Below the pieces are notes generated by a model. That model was given only the letters and a program-made list of their open reading frames with translations. It was not told where the DNA came from and did no database searches. From Prochilodus magdalenae (Eukaryota; Chordata; Actinopteri; Characiformes; Prochilodontidae), in contig JAMWET010000674.1 of NCBI GenBank assembly GCA_024036415.1, forward strand, positions 884,001-948,000: 64,000 nt of DNA, written 5' to 3'. The position numbers and the translations under genes are program-made. Within the stretch, counting starts at the first letter, position 1. The number at the start of each line of letters is the position of its first letter. Positions 12,570 through 25,120 of this stretch are shown here, piece by piece.

Positions 12570-13050
12570 TAATATGGCCGATATTTACTAAGCTGCACAT
12601 ACAAAAGTAGTGTCTCTCAGTATGGCAGTATGACGTATAATGCAACATGCCACACGTCTTGGGATGGAGGTTCCTAATGGTGTTCTGTGATAATCCATCC
12701 CATGCAGCTTAAATATTCTCACACAGTTCCTGCAGATTTTGCGGGAGGGTTGGAGCCTTCTGGACATGTGACATTTGACAACAAACCTCCACACACGGAT
12801 TTGTTGGTCGTCTCCACCAAGACAAAAGCGGGGCTTGCCACTGAAGATGACCCACTGCCATTCTGAGTCACTCTGTGACAGCCTGGTACTACACCATTGT
12901 ATTTTGGTGACTCTGACATGGTGTGTGGGTCAGTCGCTGCAATGGTCTGTGTGCAAGTAGTCCAGCAGTCCTTTGTGTAAGTAGTCCAGCCGTCTGCCAA
13001 TGGTGCTGGCACTAACAGGATGACTCATTGAGGGCATCACCGGGCATACC
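12570..13050 (-). mobile_element. Tc1/mariner-like element, family A, both ends worn
   Basis: Collinear with the other family A copies from 'agtagtgtctctcagtatgg' through 'caatggtgctggcactaaca'. The minus-strand frame carries a diverged transposase (residues resembling SxxSPAFVLVETTNKS, then the EN.QAAWDG-type tail). TIRs are not recognisable. Confidence 0.8.
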
Positions 13051-16000
13051 TACCCTGAATGTATTTCTGACTACAACACAGAATAGAAACTATCAGAATG
13101 ATAAACCTGAATCATGTTTTATTTTTTCATAGAACATTTTTGAGAAATCAGTGCAAATAAACTTCCAAAAATATAACTGCTTTCTTTGCTTACTTAGGGA
13201 GACCCCACCACATGGAGGATGTTAGTTAGCCTGGCTCACACTCACTGCCAGTTATTTACATGATTCGGTTTGGTGCTATAGAACAGCTAAAAGGCTGAGT
13301 AAAATAACACGTGTGAATTCTTTGACATATACACACAGCTCAGTAATCGTAAACAGTGGGGAACCCTCGAGGCATGATTTCTGTGAGATAAAACTACATA
13401 TCTGTAATCTTTTGCTCTATTCAATAGTGCAGTGTTGGGCAAGAGTAACACACAAGAGAGAGACCATGATTCTATTGCAAGAGGTGCTCTTTACTGAAAC
13501 ACCAGCAGAAAGGTAAATATAGAGCACTGAACTTGCGCAGGAGGTCACCACCAGCCATACACTTCACCCACACAGAGACCAACCCCCAGCACAAAACACC
13601 CTACCATAACCACTCTCCCTCACACAGAATAAGGTAAATAACACATGCCACATACCTTTATCTGACAAACATGAGCCTCCTTGCCGACAGCCACGCCTCA
13701 CAAACTCCTATAGGCCAGCGCTAGCTTGGAATGGGCTGCTACAGTATTATCATGTTGTGTATTTTGTGTATTGCAGTTCAATTCGGCAAGTATTTATTTG
13801 GAAACAAAAGTGTTAAAAGCCTAAGGAAAAATTATCCAATTAAGAATCAGGTAGATTCAGCCAAACACGCTCTCCCATTGGGTAGGCCTTCAGGGGCAGA
13901 ACTGCAGATATTACATATCAGAGGAATCAACCAGTCCGATTTTCATTCACAATGGAAGGGACCAATAAGAAATGTCACTCAGGTGTTTTGGAAATCTACA
14001 ATGCTTCACTGGTTGTGCATTTGGTAGCCTGACTAAGGCTTTCAGTCAGCGGTCATATGCCAGGACTCTGAAGGAGTCGCTGTTACATGGTAAATGTTAC
14101 ATTTTATGGAATGTGCTTTTGTGTTCTGTTTTGTTCCCTGTGCTGCATTGACATCGCTGCTTTAACCTTGCTGGATTCAAAACTAGTTGGTTGACCAATC
14201 AGAAGGATTGACGTCAGTAGAAGGGGAGGAGCTTCTGTTTTAAAACCTTGCAGAGACAAGATGGTGGCAGTGGCACTCAGAACTGCCAGTATGCTGGACT
14301 TTAAGAAGTCATGCTAGCTGCTGTTTGACTGTCATCCTTTGCACATATGTCATGCAGTCTGCTGGTGCTTTTTTGTAGAAGTGACATTGTAGAGCTGTTA
14401 GCTTGTTGATATCAGTGTGAAGTCCATTTAACAAGCTCAGATCAATGGGCAGCTTTTATAAGCAGCAGGCTGAGTAGTTTTGGTGCACCTATACTTTAAC
14501 CACACGTAGGAAGCCCTTTGTTAAACACAAAGGGTAAGAGCGTGGGTGCCACAAATGAAAATTTTATCATTTCGAGTTTGGGTAAATCAGTTTAAATTAG
14601 TTTAGGATGAGTTTAGGTTGTGTTCTTTTCATTGGTGCCATCCAAAGCGGCTGTTCCTAGGAGAGCCCAAGTTGGGTTTCTTACAAATGGTAAATGTTGA
14701 ATCTGTAACCTGCCTGTTGCACCAACTCCTTTGGCATGGTATTGCACAATACACATGATGGTTTATTGCAGTTTGGAGTCTCTTGTTGTTTTTAAGTGCC
14801 CCAGTTCTCTAGATTTAGCCGAGGGTCATAACAGCAAAATATGCCAAAAATGTTCAAATGCCAAACAGAAAATTGGCCACACAGGACTTGTTTTCTTGGT
14901 GGTATCAGGGTTGATATGAGTTCTTCAATTGGTAAGGACTTTACAAGCTGAAAAGAAGGCCGAATGTGTTGGCAATCAGCCTAATTATAAAGCGATAGAG
15001 GAAACCATATTTTGAATTCCAGTAGGTGGGACCAATTTTGTGCCTAAAGAAGTCACTCTGACCTTCTGTAAAATCCTAGAGACCTTACTTTTAGGGTGGC
15101 TCTATACAAAGGCTCCCTACTGAAAGAGTCACTGTGAACATGCTATTGCTAAGTCAAACATATTGTAGCAAGCTACTGTAAGCTGGCACTGGTTTTGAAA
15201 GACTCAAGGGGTGTGGCTACGGAGACGGCCACAAGCAAAGGCTCATGATAGGCATGCACAGGACAGTCCGTTCTTAGGAAGTCTCCATTCAAAAGGAAGT
15301 ACATTCATTAGTCTCACAGTTAGTTTAAGATACACACTGTGTCAATGTGTTAGTTACAAGCTTCAAATGTGTGTGTTTCATCTGCATTGGTAAAAATTGT
15401 TTAAGCAAGTTCTATGTAGCTTAGCACCAACACCTGACTGGAAACACATTACGGGCCTTAGTCAAAATTAGCCTTATTTTAAAGGCTACTTTTATGCATC
15501 AAAGTAAAGCCCTGGTTCCAATAGTCAGGGTTTACCATTGACAAAACTTACAATGGAAAAATGAATGAATTCTGGGAAATATCCCTGCTGTGAAAATTCC
15601 CAGACAATCATGCTACAGGAATACAAGAAAATGACCAGAAGCTGCTTCTATGTAGCCACTCTAGGTCCTCTTTGCTACATGGGTGCATATTTTAAAATGG
15701 ATGCAGTTCTTAAAAAGAGATTGCTAGATATAATTTGAAACAACTTCCCTATACAATAAAAAAGAAGAAAGGAAAGAAAGAAAGAAACGGATATGGCAAG
15801 TGTGTTGGGGGGGAGGGGGGATGAGAATGCGTAATGATTTGCCTTACTTCAGCAAAAGCAAAGGACTGTATATTTAGCTGTATCTATTTTGTATGTTGTC
15901 TATACGAAGACATTGACTCTCACTTGACTACTGGCGACTTATAGACCTGACATGAGGCAAGGTGACTTTGACTACAACACTGGAGTAGAGCACATGTCAA

Positions 16001-17118
16001 ATGTATAATTATGAACCTTGGTGCAGTGACAGCCTAGAAACTCTAAGATTGATTGCATGTGAATAAAAGAGCAAATTGTCAGTCAAATCTCACACAAAGT
16101 GTAGTGTTTACTTGGAAAAGGACAAGACACTTCTAGTTGTTTCTCCTGCACAGGCTTTTGTCTGGGATGTGCTTGTTTAGCGAACATTGTGAATTGCGAG
16201 ATATCCAGGGTAGGCCTTCTTCAGACAGTGCTTCGCAGGGCACTGTGAAATGAAATATTCGATACAAGGTTACTGGGAGACTTCAAGTGTAAAGCAATAA
16301 ATAGAAAACAGCGGCTGGATGAGAATTTCAGAAAACCCACACACGGAAACATAAACACACAAAGCCCTGCACCGGAGCTTCACAAACACAATAGTGTGCT
16401 GGTGTTCTCTTTTTTCTCACTGGGATATCTCCACTTTCCGAGCTCTCACAGTTCAGGAAGCATTAACCCGAGAGCCTTGTGAAACAGAGGAACGACTGTG
16501 TCTCTATGGGCTCAGTTTTTGACACTGCTGTGCTTTCTGATATAGCTGACTATGGTTCAGTTTGTCAGACTTTGGTTTGCTGACATGATTTAGGCAGTAT
16601 TGAGCCCAACATATGAAGTTAAACCCTCTCACTTATTTGACCCCTGCCTTTTAAAAGATTCAACATCTATTTGCCTTGTCCACTGGTGCTAAAGACAGAT
16701 GCAAGCATAGAGGCTCTCTCAAGTTCACAGGGTTGTAAATGCTCCTTTGTTGAATTATTCACATACATAAATGAGAGAACATGCTCTGCAGAGGGTGGAG
16801 TGTTAAAACCAGAGAGGACTCGTGTCTGCATTCTGAATTCTACTCAGCGAGAGTCAGGGGACTTTACTACATGTTTAGTTAATCTCATTTTGTGAGCAGC
16901 CAAAGTACGAGGCGCTGTTTTAGTCATTTCCGGATTTGGCACATTTCACTGACATAATGTGACCATAACTGCATAAGAGCGGACAATACAGCAAAAACAT
17001 AAAATCAGAACATTATAATATGATGTTTTGCAAAACAGTTGATGGGGGGGAAGAAAATGCTTCCAACAAAACAGTAGTATGACATTAGAAAAGGCTGTAA
17101 GCACCAATAATACCAAGC
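13051..17118. other. no gene seen; includes a promoter-like patch near 14.2 kb
   Basis: Unique or old repeat DNA. 14193-14247 packs a CCAAT box, a palindromic TGACGTCA, a GC-rich GGGGAGGAG and a TTTTAAAA box. ggtaaatgtt occurs in similar contexts near 14091 and 14687. A Ty3/ERV-type LTR is possible but not proven. Homopurine 'aaag' repeats at 15760-15786. Confidence 0.4.
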
Positions 17119-17846
17119 TACACTCATCATCAAAAGAATAGTTGCACCCAGAAGGAGGTGTCAGCTTGCAGTGCTATTGGGAAGGAAGAAGTAGTGTCTC
17201 TCAGTATAGCGTTAGCACCTAACATGGACAATTCAACGCATGTTTGCTAAGGCAATATACTAGACATCTTGGCATGGAGCTGTAGAGGTTCCTAATGGTG
17301 CCCTGTGATAATCCATCCCATGCAGCCTGAATATTCTCACACAGTTCCTCCAGATTGTGCGGTAGGGGTGGAGGTGGATTGACACCAGCCCCTCTGGACA
17401 TCTGCTGTATGGGAACGAACATACTGTTAATCTTGGAGCTGACCACGGTGCCTCCACACACAGATCTCCACCAAGACAAAACTGGCACATGTTACTGAAG
17501 ATGACCTACTGCCATTTTGAGTCACCCCATGACAGTCTGGCACGTCACCATTGCAGTCTTTGGCGATGTTGAGGTGGTGTTAAGAGTCGGCATCGTAACA
17601 GTCAGCGTGCATGTAGTCCTGCGTCATGCACTTGTCTGCCAATGGTGCTGGCACTAACAGGATGATTCGTAGAGAGCATCACTGCTTGCTGAATGTTTGC
17701 AATCATGGCTGTTGTGTCAGTCATGTACAGTAATTAGGCCTGTCCTTGCTTAAATCTTTCGCAGGTTTACCATGTTAAATTTCTTTTCATTTCTATTGGT
17801 TGTTTCCTTTTGGTTAAAACTATTCTTTTAACAATAGGTGTTTTTA
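17119..17846 (-). mobile_element. Tc1/mariner-like element, family A, near full-length relic
   Basis: Left end cactcatcatcaaaagaata and right end aactattcttttaacaat are inverted repeats about 725 bp apart. The minus strand carries a frameshifted transposase: HTH-like region near 17600-17700, Ser-rich core near 17480, C-terminal NLEELCENIQAAWDG-type tail near 17340. At about 0.73 kb it is shorter than an autonomous Tc1 (1.2-1.6 kb), so it is internally deleted. Confidence 0.85.
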
Positions 17847-20399
17847 GCAGTCAAGACAAACACCTGACCATAAAGTGACTGACATGCCTCTCAGTCAATC
17901 CCAAAAGCCTCTAAACATGACATCTTCAGAAAAAAGCAAACCTGCAGTAAAAACAGTGATGTAAATCATGTCATTATTAGAACCTATTACATGTATACTC
18001 CAAACAACAGGCGGCAGCACATGCCAGCACAAACGCACAGTTCTTCCTCCTTCTCCTTCAGTCCTCACCAGCCTAGAAGAAACACTGCAAGTTCAGCATC
18101 AAACCTCATCTCTTTACCTGCCAAGAGCAACTCTTGTTTTAGTTCTATTTATATTGCTTCTTTGGTTTGCTGCCAAATCTAGAGTGGGCAGTGGTGGGCA
18201 TGTGCCAAAAATGTCAGTCTTTGTTGTGTTTACTCTTTCTTTCATTGGCTACCTTTCCTTAAATGATCTGTCTGTTGCAAAGCAATACAATATGCTCAGT
18301 GCTGACAACACAGTGCAATAAATCACATACAAAACAGAACACAGGACAGTCGGTACATGGTACTGAGAATATGCAAAGTTAAGGACACACTATGACGTAG
18401 CAGCCTAGCATATATCAGCCATAGCTACCGAGCGTAATACAGTACTTGGATGATACAGTATTCTAGCAGCAGCTGCGACTATATAGGAATTATATTAAGT
18501 GTGGTATCTCAGGGTGAAGTGTGATAGCTGTATTTAGCTACAGTACCACACACATTAAATACTGACTGCAAGAAGCAGGAAATAAGATGTCATGTAAATG
18601 TGTGTGTGTGTGTGTGTGTGTGATTGTATGGCACATTCTGTTGATCTCTTAACTCCTCTAAGATCTAAACCAAGTGATGGCAAAAAGACATTACTGAGTG
18701 AGGATAATTCAGATACACGCTATCTAAATCATCCTGTGAGTGGTATTTAATTACAGTTGTATGAAAAGTTGGACATTGTGGCTAGTTTAAATGTTCTGTT
18801 CGAAGCAAAGCAAAAAAAATCTAAGCAAATTAAAAGCCAAAGCAAAATATTATTCATTTTGTAATATTAATCAGATTTATTGTCATTTAGCTGTTTTATT
18901 GCTCATATTGAGTAAAAGGTTCAATTGGAATGGACACGTCCTTGTGGTTTGCAATGCAACTTCCCTCTCTCTGTCTTTCAGCACATTAACAGAGCAGAGC
19001 ACACATGGGCTCATATGTGCCTCATTTTCACTGTCACTGTGGTGATATTGACTGTATATAGCTGTACCCGTCTTGATTATCAGCATTAAACTCACAGTTA
19101 GAGCCAATCAGAGGACTGTTTGAAACTCTAGGAGAGGTTCCAGACTGAACACGTGCAGTGAGGCATTTAAATGTCCATAAATGCAGGACTTGAATTGTGT
19201 TTTTCTGAGCTGTATTACCCACCAGTTCCTGCTGCAGCTGAACACAGAGGGTAAGTCCTGGTGATCTCAGTGAAATGTGCTCTGTGTTGCTATTGTAGAA
19301 CATGTTTCAATAAATGCACTTTCTTTATTCACATGCATTTGTCTCAACCCATCTGATGAAAATGCATGAAATTCTGTTTGTACAACATAAATGAGCACAA
19401 GGCAAACCAACCGAAAGGCTGTACTGTAAAATAGTCATTTAACAATGCATGCTGCTGCTCACTGTGAGGCGCTCACTGTTCAGCAGCATTTGTATTTTAT
19501 GATCACAGTACCCAGTTATTCTGTTACATGAACACATTAGAGGTGTCCTCAACACGTCACCAGTTCCAGCACTGTTTCTGAGGTGGAAACAACCAACTCC
19601 GTTTGTCTGTCACTCTCAGGCAAGAGAATTTCATCTGCTACCAATTACCCATGCATGTTAAACAGCCATTCTCTTTCCCAGCACCAAGGGCCCTGGGCTA
19701 CAGGAGATGCCCAGGAAACTCTCACTCAGCTGGGCTCAGCTCCTCCAGCTCATCCCTGCCTGGTCCCTCACAGATGGAGCGCGGCGCCCTCCAGTTATTG
19801 GAAGTGGAATGTGAGACATGGATGACCGCATCTCTCGCAGGAAGCCAGCATTGGGCCTTTGGGTAGAGCGCTACAACACATAATTAGTGAGGAACATCTG
19901 TTCTAGGTGGTTCCTCCAACCACTGCAGGCTTTCGGAGCTCGAACAAGTCTTTGGCCCAGGGTGGATGCCATAGCCTTTATTGCTCTGGATGATGAATTT
20001 GTGCTACACTGCCTGTTGGGGTCTTGAGTATGATTACAGTAATGAACACCAACCAAGAAGAATGTGTGGATCTTCACCAGGGCTTTTATTTGGTGTTTAG
20101 GGAGGGACAAACGCAAAATCAGATCAAAATGTAATGCTTTCATGTTTTTCACAACCTTATCTATCTTGGGCAGTGGAGCTTCGATATTAGCCTCCAATAA
20201 ACCAGCCCTATGAGAGCCGTTTGATGTAAGGTGATATCATCTTTGCTGGAACGACAGCAGATAACAGTTAGCTAACGTAACAAGAACATACAGTATTCTG
20301 TCCAAGAGAGAGAGATAGCATGAGCATATCAATGAGCGATCCGTTTCTGACAGTAATTGAAAAATTGTTCAAAGACACATCAAACAAGTATGGACCAGC
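17847..20399. other. no gene seen
   Basis: Contains (GT)n at 18600-18622. The 108-codon minus-strand frame at 19871-20197 has no recognisable domain and is within chance expectation. Confidence 0.4.
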
Positions 20400-20761
20400 T
20401 TCATCAAAAGAGAACATGAAGTGCATACACTCGGCAAAAGAGAGAATCGTTTTTTTTAAAAAAGCGGAAAAAAGTCATTTTATCCCTCCGTCCTGATCCT
20501 GCCGTGGCATGAAGGGTCTCTCTTGAGGAAGCTTGATAATGAGGATAGTGAAGAACGAGAGCATTCACCTTACCTGCCAACTCATCAGTGTTCTGACCCA
20601 CCTCACGGAAACTTGCCCATTAGGCAAAATTGGCTCCCACCACAAGAAGCTATTTACTAGCCCCCCCGAAAAAGAATAAAATAAATGCACACACATCAGG
20701 AAACGGGGCCAAGGAGAAAGAAGTTGTTAGGGAGCCATCAAATAGCCATTCAGTGTGCCTC

Positions 20762-20836
<75 letters not shown>

Positions 20837-21600
20837 TCTGTCCCTCTCTCGCCCAGAGAACAGATAGGTATCAACTCATTCTGCCACAATCTCCCATTAA
20901 CCTGCTCACAGGTTGCAAAAAAAAGGACGCCGTCCCCACCCACCCCCACCACCCTCTCTCTTTCTCTCTTACTCCCTCTCTTCCTCTCTCTCTCTCTCCT
21001 CCATATTCGCTCGCTCACTCCCCATCTGTCTCGGTAAGAATCACAAAAGATAATTTCCTTTTCAAATGACTGCGGCCCCCTCGGCTGACCCCTGGGCATT
21101 GAGGTAATGCAGAGCGCGAGGAGAGAATGAGGCTCCGAGGAAGACTTCCACAGGCGCGCCGGCCCGAAGACACCCCACATAACACTGCATTCATTAGAGC
21201 AAGAAATAAGGCTGATAAGGAAGAATGGAGGCGTTGCTGGCCAGACAGAGGATAGCAGCATTTAGAGACGTCGTGAGGTTTTTGTCCACAAATAATATGT
21301 GACAAGCAGCCATTGCAGAATGCATTCCGAGGCCCAGTTTCTGGGCGTCTGTATTTTTGTATTAGCGCCGTCGCAGAAGATAACTAGGAGGTGTAAGCTC
21401 AAGACTGTGCTGGAATTAAGAGAGAAAGGGAGGCAAACAGAAATGCAGCATCTTTACAATTAAAACACAGCAGACACTTCGCAAGCGCTCTGCGGAACAA
21501 ACACCGAGGCACTTTGCATTCGTTAGCTTAAGAACAGATTTAATCCTCCAAAAACGTGATATGAAAGAGACTTCCTGTTTTCAATTTCCAAACAAATAAG
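20400..21600. other. repeat-poor intronic block split by a long (CT)n
   Basis: Flanks at 20400-20740 and 21040-21600 are free of dispersed repeats and moderately GC-rich, so they are a candidate regulatory region. The middle is a (TC)n at 20763-20834 plus CT-rich sequence to about 21000, which generates long spurious Ser-Leu and Arg-Glu frames. Confidence 0.3.
20763..20834. repeat. (TC)36 microsatellite
   Basis: Almost pure dinucleotide tract inside the tafa2 last intron. Confidence 0.98.
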
Positions 21601-22489
21601 ATGACTCACTGTGGTCGATTGTTTGGCTGAAAGTCTGAAGGAGAAGCACACTTTCATGTTTTATCAATATAAGGAACTGTACTCTGTACATGATTATTAT
21701 TTCGGATTTTACTCGAGCCTTGTGGAAAATTAACAATTGAAATGTTTAGACCTTAGACCCAAATATTCCTTATTGAAAAGCTTATTTCTCCTGGCAGTTA
21801 AAGCAGCAGTAGGCCCGACTGAGAGGAGGAAGAATTTTCCTCCAAAATTATAACTATAACTTCCATCTCCCTCCCCCTACACTCTGCTCCAGACCCACAT
21901 TCGAAGACCCTTTCCATAGAGGAGGCTGCAGGATAATAAGCATGGCAGCTACGCTTATTTCAGTGCTCAGTGTTAGTTCGATAACAGAGGCGTTTGTGAA
22001 TTGAGCTAAAAACAATGAAACACATAGAGGGCCAAACAGCAGAAGGGGCTCAGTTATCAGGACAAAGGCTAAATGGACACGACTGCTTGGTCACAAGGCT
22101 ATTCTCAATGACTTCCACATAAAACAATGCTAACCAGAAGCCTTAGCAACAGAAACAAGCTAACGACTGCAACATGTGGTATGAGCTACAGAGTACTACT
22201 GTAACCGCTCAATCACAGCTTATGGTTCTTTATGTATAGAATATCTATATACATACACTACAGGTATTACAGTACAGATATTCACATACATCTATAGCTC
22301 CTTTCCTGGCTCATTATTATTATTAGTAGTAGCAGTAATATTCCTTATTCTATTTATTTTGTATCTTATTGTCCTTTTCCCTTTTCCCTGTTATACATGT
22401 GTGACTCACCATGACAAAGCACTTGTATGTGTCACATATTTTTTGTGTTGGCTAGTCTTATCAGCTAGTCTGTCAACAGGGGTTTGACA

Positions 22490-23119
22490 GAAAACTCTGC
22501 ACTGGATTTGATCAGGCTTTCAGCCTTTCCTTAAGCTGCTCCACGAACAGACTCAAGATATACTTTGTCCCGAAAGCCATCAGGCTCTTCAACTCTTCCT
22601 AGCGTGGCCGGATGAGGGAAGAGGACTGCTGAGGACTAAGTTCTCTTGTTTAATCGTAGGCTTATTTATTCTGCACTATTACACTTTACTGTATATACTG
22701 TACATCTGGACTCCTGGACACCACTTTACTTAAATACCAGTATATGCACATGTTTATTATGTTAATTCAGTCATTATCTGCTGATAACTGCGTCCCTTGC
22801 ACATTAATGCACATTTATTTATTACTACAGTCTTTTCTACAGTTATATTTGTATTTCTTGTATATATTTCTTTTCTCCTTGCATAGTGAGATTTATATTT
22901 ATCGATAGTGACCTGTACTATGTATAGTTTATAGTTTATAGTTAACAGTTAATAATACTGCTGCCGGTACCGACCCATTTAGGTTATTCATACTGCACAA
23001 CGGTGTTTTTATTTTTTAATTTGTATATCTGTATCTGTGCTGTTTTTGTGAAACTACTACTGGCTGCTAAATTTCCTTCGGGATTAATAAAGTATCTATC
23101 TATCTATCTATCTATCTAT
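22490..23119 (+). mobile_element. 3' end of a non-LTR retrotransposon (LINE)
   Basis: A short plus-strand frame ending at TAG 22600-22602 reads CSTNRLKIYFVPKAIRLFNSS, the typical end of a fish LINE ORF2. It is followed by about 500 bp of T-rich 3' UTR ending 'ttccttcgggattaataaag' and a (TATC)n tail at 23094-23119. This is 5'-truncated, as most LINE copies are. The clade is uncertain. Confidence 0.75.
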
Positions 23120-24204
23120 GCCAAGTCATGCCAATGTTTATGCTCCTTTTTTTAGCTTGCTTTTCTTTATTTGTCTTCTTCGGTTTTCTGAAGACATTAC
23201 ACAGAAGAAGGCCAGCTCACAGTAAGGGCTGACCGAGACAAGCCTCCTGGTTCTGATTGGTTTATCTTATTCATGTGTGACAGATTCCTACAAATGACAT
23301 TATGAGCATTAGGCAGAGTTAAACAGGTAGACATGCCTACTCTCCTTTTACAGCAGTGCTGCAGTGGTTTTCAGAATGAGATTTTCATGTTTAAAGCCCA
23401 GAAAAAACCCTTCTGATGATGCATCTTGAAGATGGATGGTAACTCTGTTTTCACTAGCTGGCCGAATAATTCCTTTAACAAAAACGTCTGATGAGCAATT
23501 AAAGTGCTATATTACTAATGCTAGCTAGCACCACAGATACGTCTAGATCTGTGGCTATCAGTCAGAATTTGTTGAGTGTCGTAGAGATTCCCAATTAGTG
23601 TGTGATGCACTATGCACGCTGGGTATGGCAGTGAAAACACTTCTTCTTTCCTGGCGTCATTCCCACATTAGTGCGAGCTCTGCATGGCTACACATCATCT
23701 TCCACTTCTTTCGGTTGAGGTGACACCCACCAACTGCATGTCTTCTGTGATTAGATCAAGCCGCCATTTCCTTTGTCGGTCCCATGGTTACTTCCTGCCT
23801 GGGTCATATCAGGGCTGTCCTGGAGTTCTTGTCACTTTGCATGACATTGTCATATCAGAGAAGACATGTCTAATGCAGCTTCAATGTAATTGGTGCAACC
23901 CCCATCTGTAGTGAGAGAACACTGATGGATTACAAAGACAAAAAATATTCAAAATTGTGAAATCTCAGACGATGAGGCTGAGGGGTGCGAGAATGACATT
24001 ACATAAGATATTAAATGCTAGTTTTAGGCTGGACCAGCAGACCCACTACTCTGGGCATCTGTGTCAGGTTGTAATCAGCTTGTGCCCAGTGCTACGACAC
24101 ATACTACTGCACTGTTTAATACACAATAACTGTGTATTTGGTGAAAAATGCAAAGGAATATGGTTATGGTTATGGCACATTTTACATTGTGCAGTTGCTC
24201 TATA
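23120..24204. other. no gene seen
   Basis: Unremarkable AT-rich sequence. Plus-strand frames at 23684 and 23957 show no known domain. Confidence 0.4.
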
Positions 24205-24372
24205 CCACTGTATCTCAGCCCTGCTCCTGGAGATGCACAGCCCTGCTCTCAATACACCTGATCCAACCCACTAGCTCGTTATTGGGTTAAAGTGGATGTG
24301 ATGAAGCAGGGCCAGCACTAAAATGTGAAGGTCATTGTTCCTCCAGGATCAGGTTTGAGAAGTTTCCCACCC
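24205..24372. mobile_element. small palindromic MITE
   Basis: tctcagccctgctcctggaga at the left pairs with tcctccaggatcaggtttgag at the right. A symmetric inner part (acctgatccaaccc / atgtgatgaagcaggg) fits a widespread fish foldback repeat. Non-coding. Confidence 0.6.
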
Positions 24373-25082
24373 TTGCCGCTGTCTCCATACTCTCTCCACA
24401 ACAAACAGCTGACAGCTAGAAAGCATGCTCAAAATACCTCCCCTCCCAAACTGAGTTATAATATCCAATTTCAAGATATCTGGATACTGAAGACCTAGAG
24501 CCACATAATTAGATCACCACGCTGGCAAACTTTCTAACTTTTTTTTTTTTCCTTCCAGTTCCTCTCAAGTGTTTCCAGATCCAATGCTCTTCTTTATTAC
24601 GCTCCGTCAGGTTTTATTATGAAGTGGGAAAATCTAATTTGCTTTCGTGTATCTGACAGTATTTCAGACTAATTCATGTTGTCAAGGTGCAGCCTCAACA
24701 AACCCAGCAGATGGTGTTTGTGGAAGACGGACCTCAGCTTCTTGCCCACGAGCTGCTTAAAGGCCACCGCAGCCTGCGGAACCCATTCCTCATCGCCTCT
24801 GCTGCTGTGCACTTTCCATTTTCCCTCTCGTCTCGTTTCTCACATCCCTCACACCTCCGCTGCAGTGACCCTAACACCATATAAAGAAAACTATACAGTT
24901 TGAGTGCAGCCGAAGTATGAAAAGTCGCCATATGTTGTGTCTACACAGAAAGGCCTACTGAGAACATTTATAGCATGGCCAGGATGCATTGTCCTTTGGA
25001 AAACTGCTCTGATATGTGCTGGAATGTTCACTTCCTTAATCTCAGTGTTCTTTTAGTGTCATGCAATCATGTAGCTGTGAAC

Positions 25083-25120
<38 letters not shown>

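Noticed and set aside
19871..20197. 108-codon minus-strand frame, free of low complexity
   Set aside because: No recognisable domain, no convincing splice or start context, and frames of this size arise by chance several times in a window this long.
20630..21261. Overlapping frames up to 203 codons with Ser-Leu or Arg-Glu runs
   Set aside because: Produced by the (TC)n microsatellite, not by coding selection.
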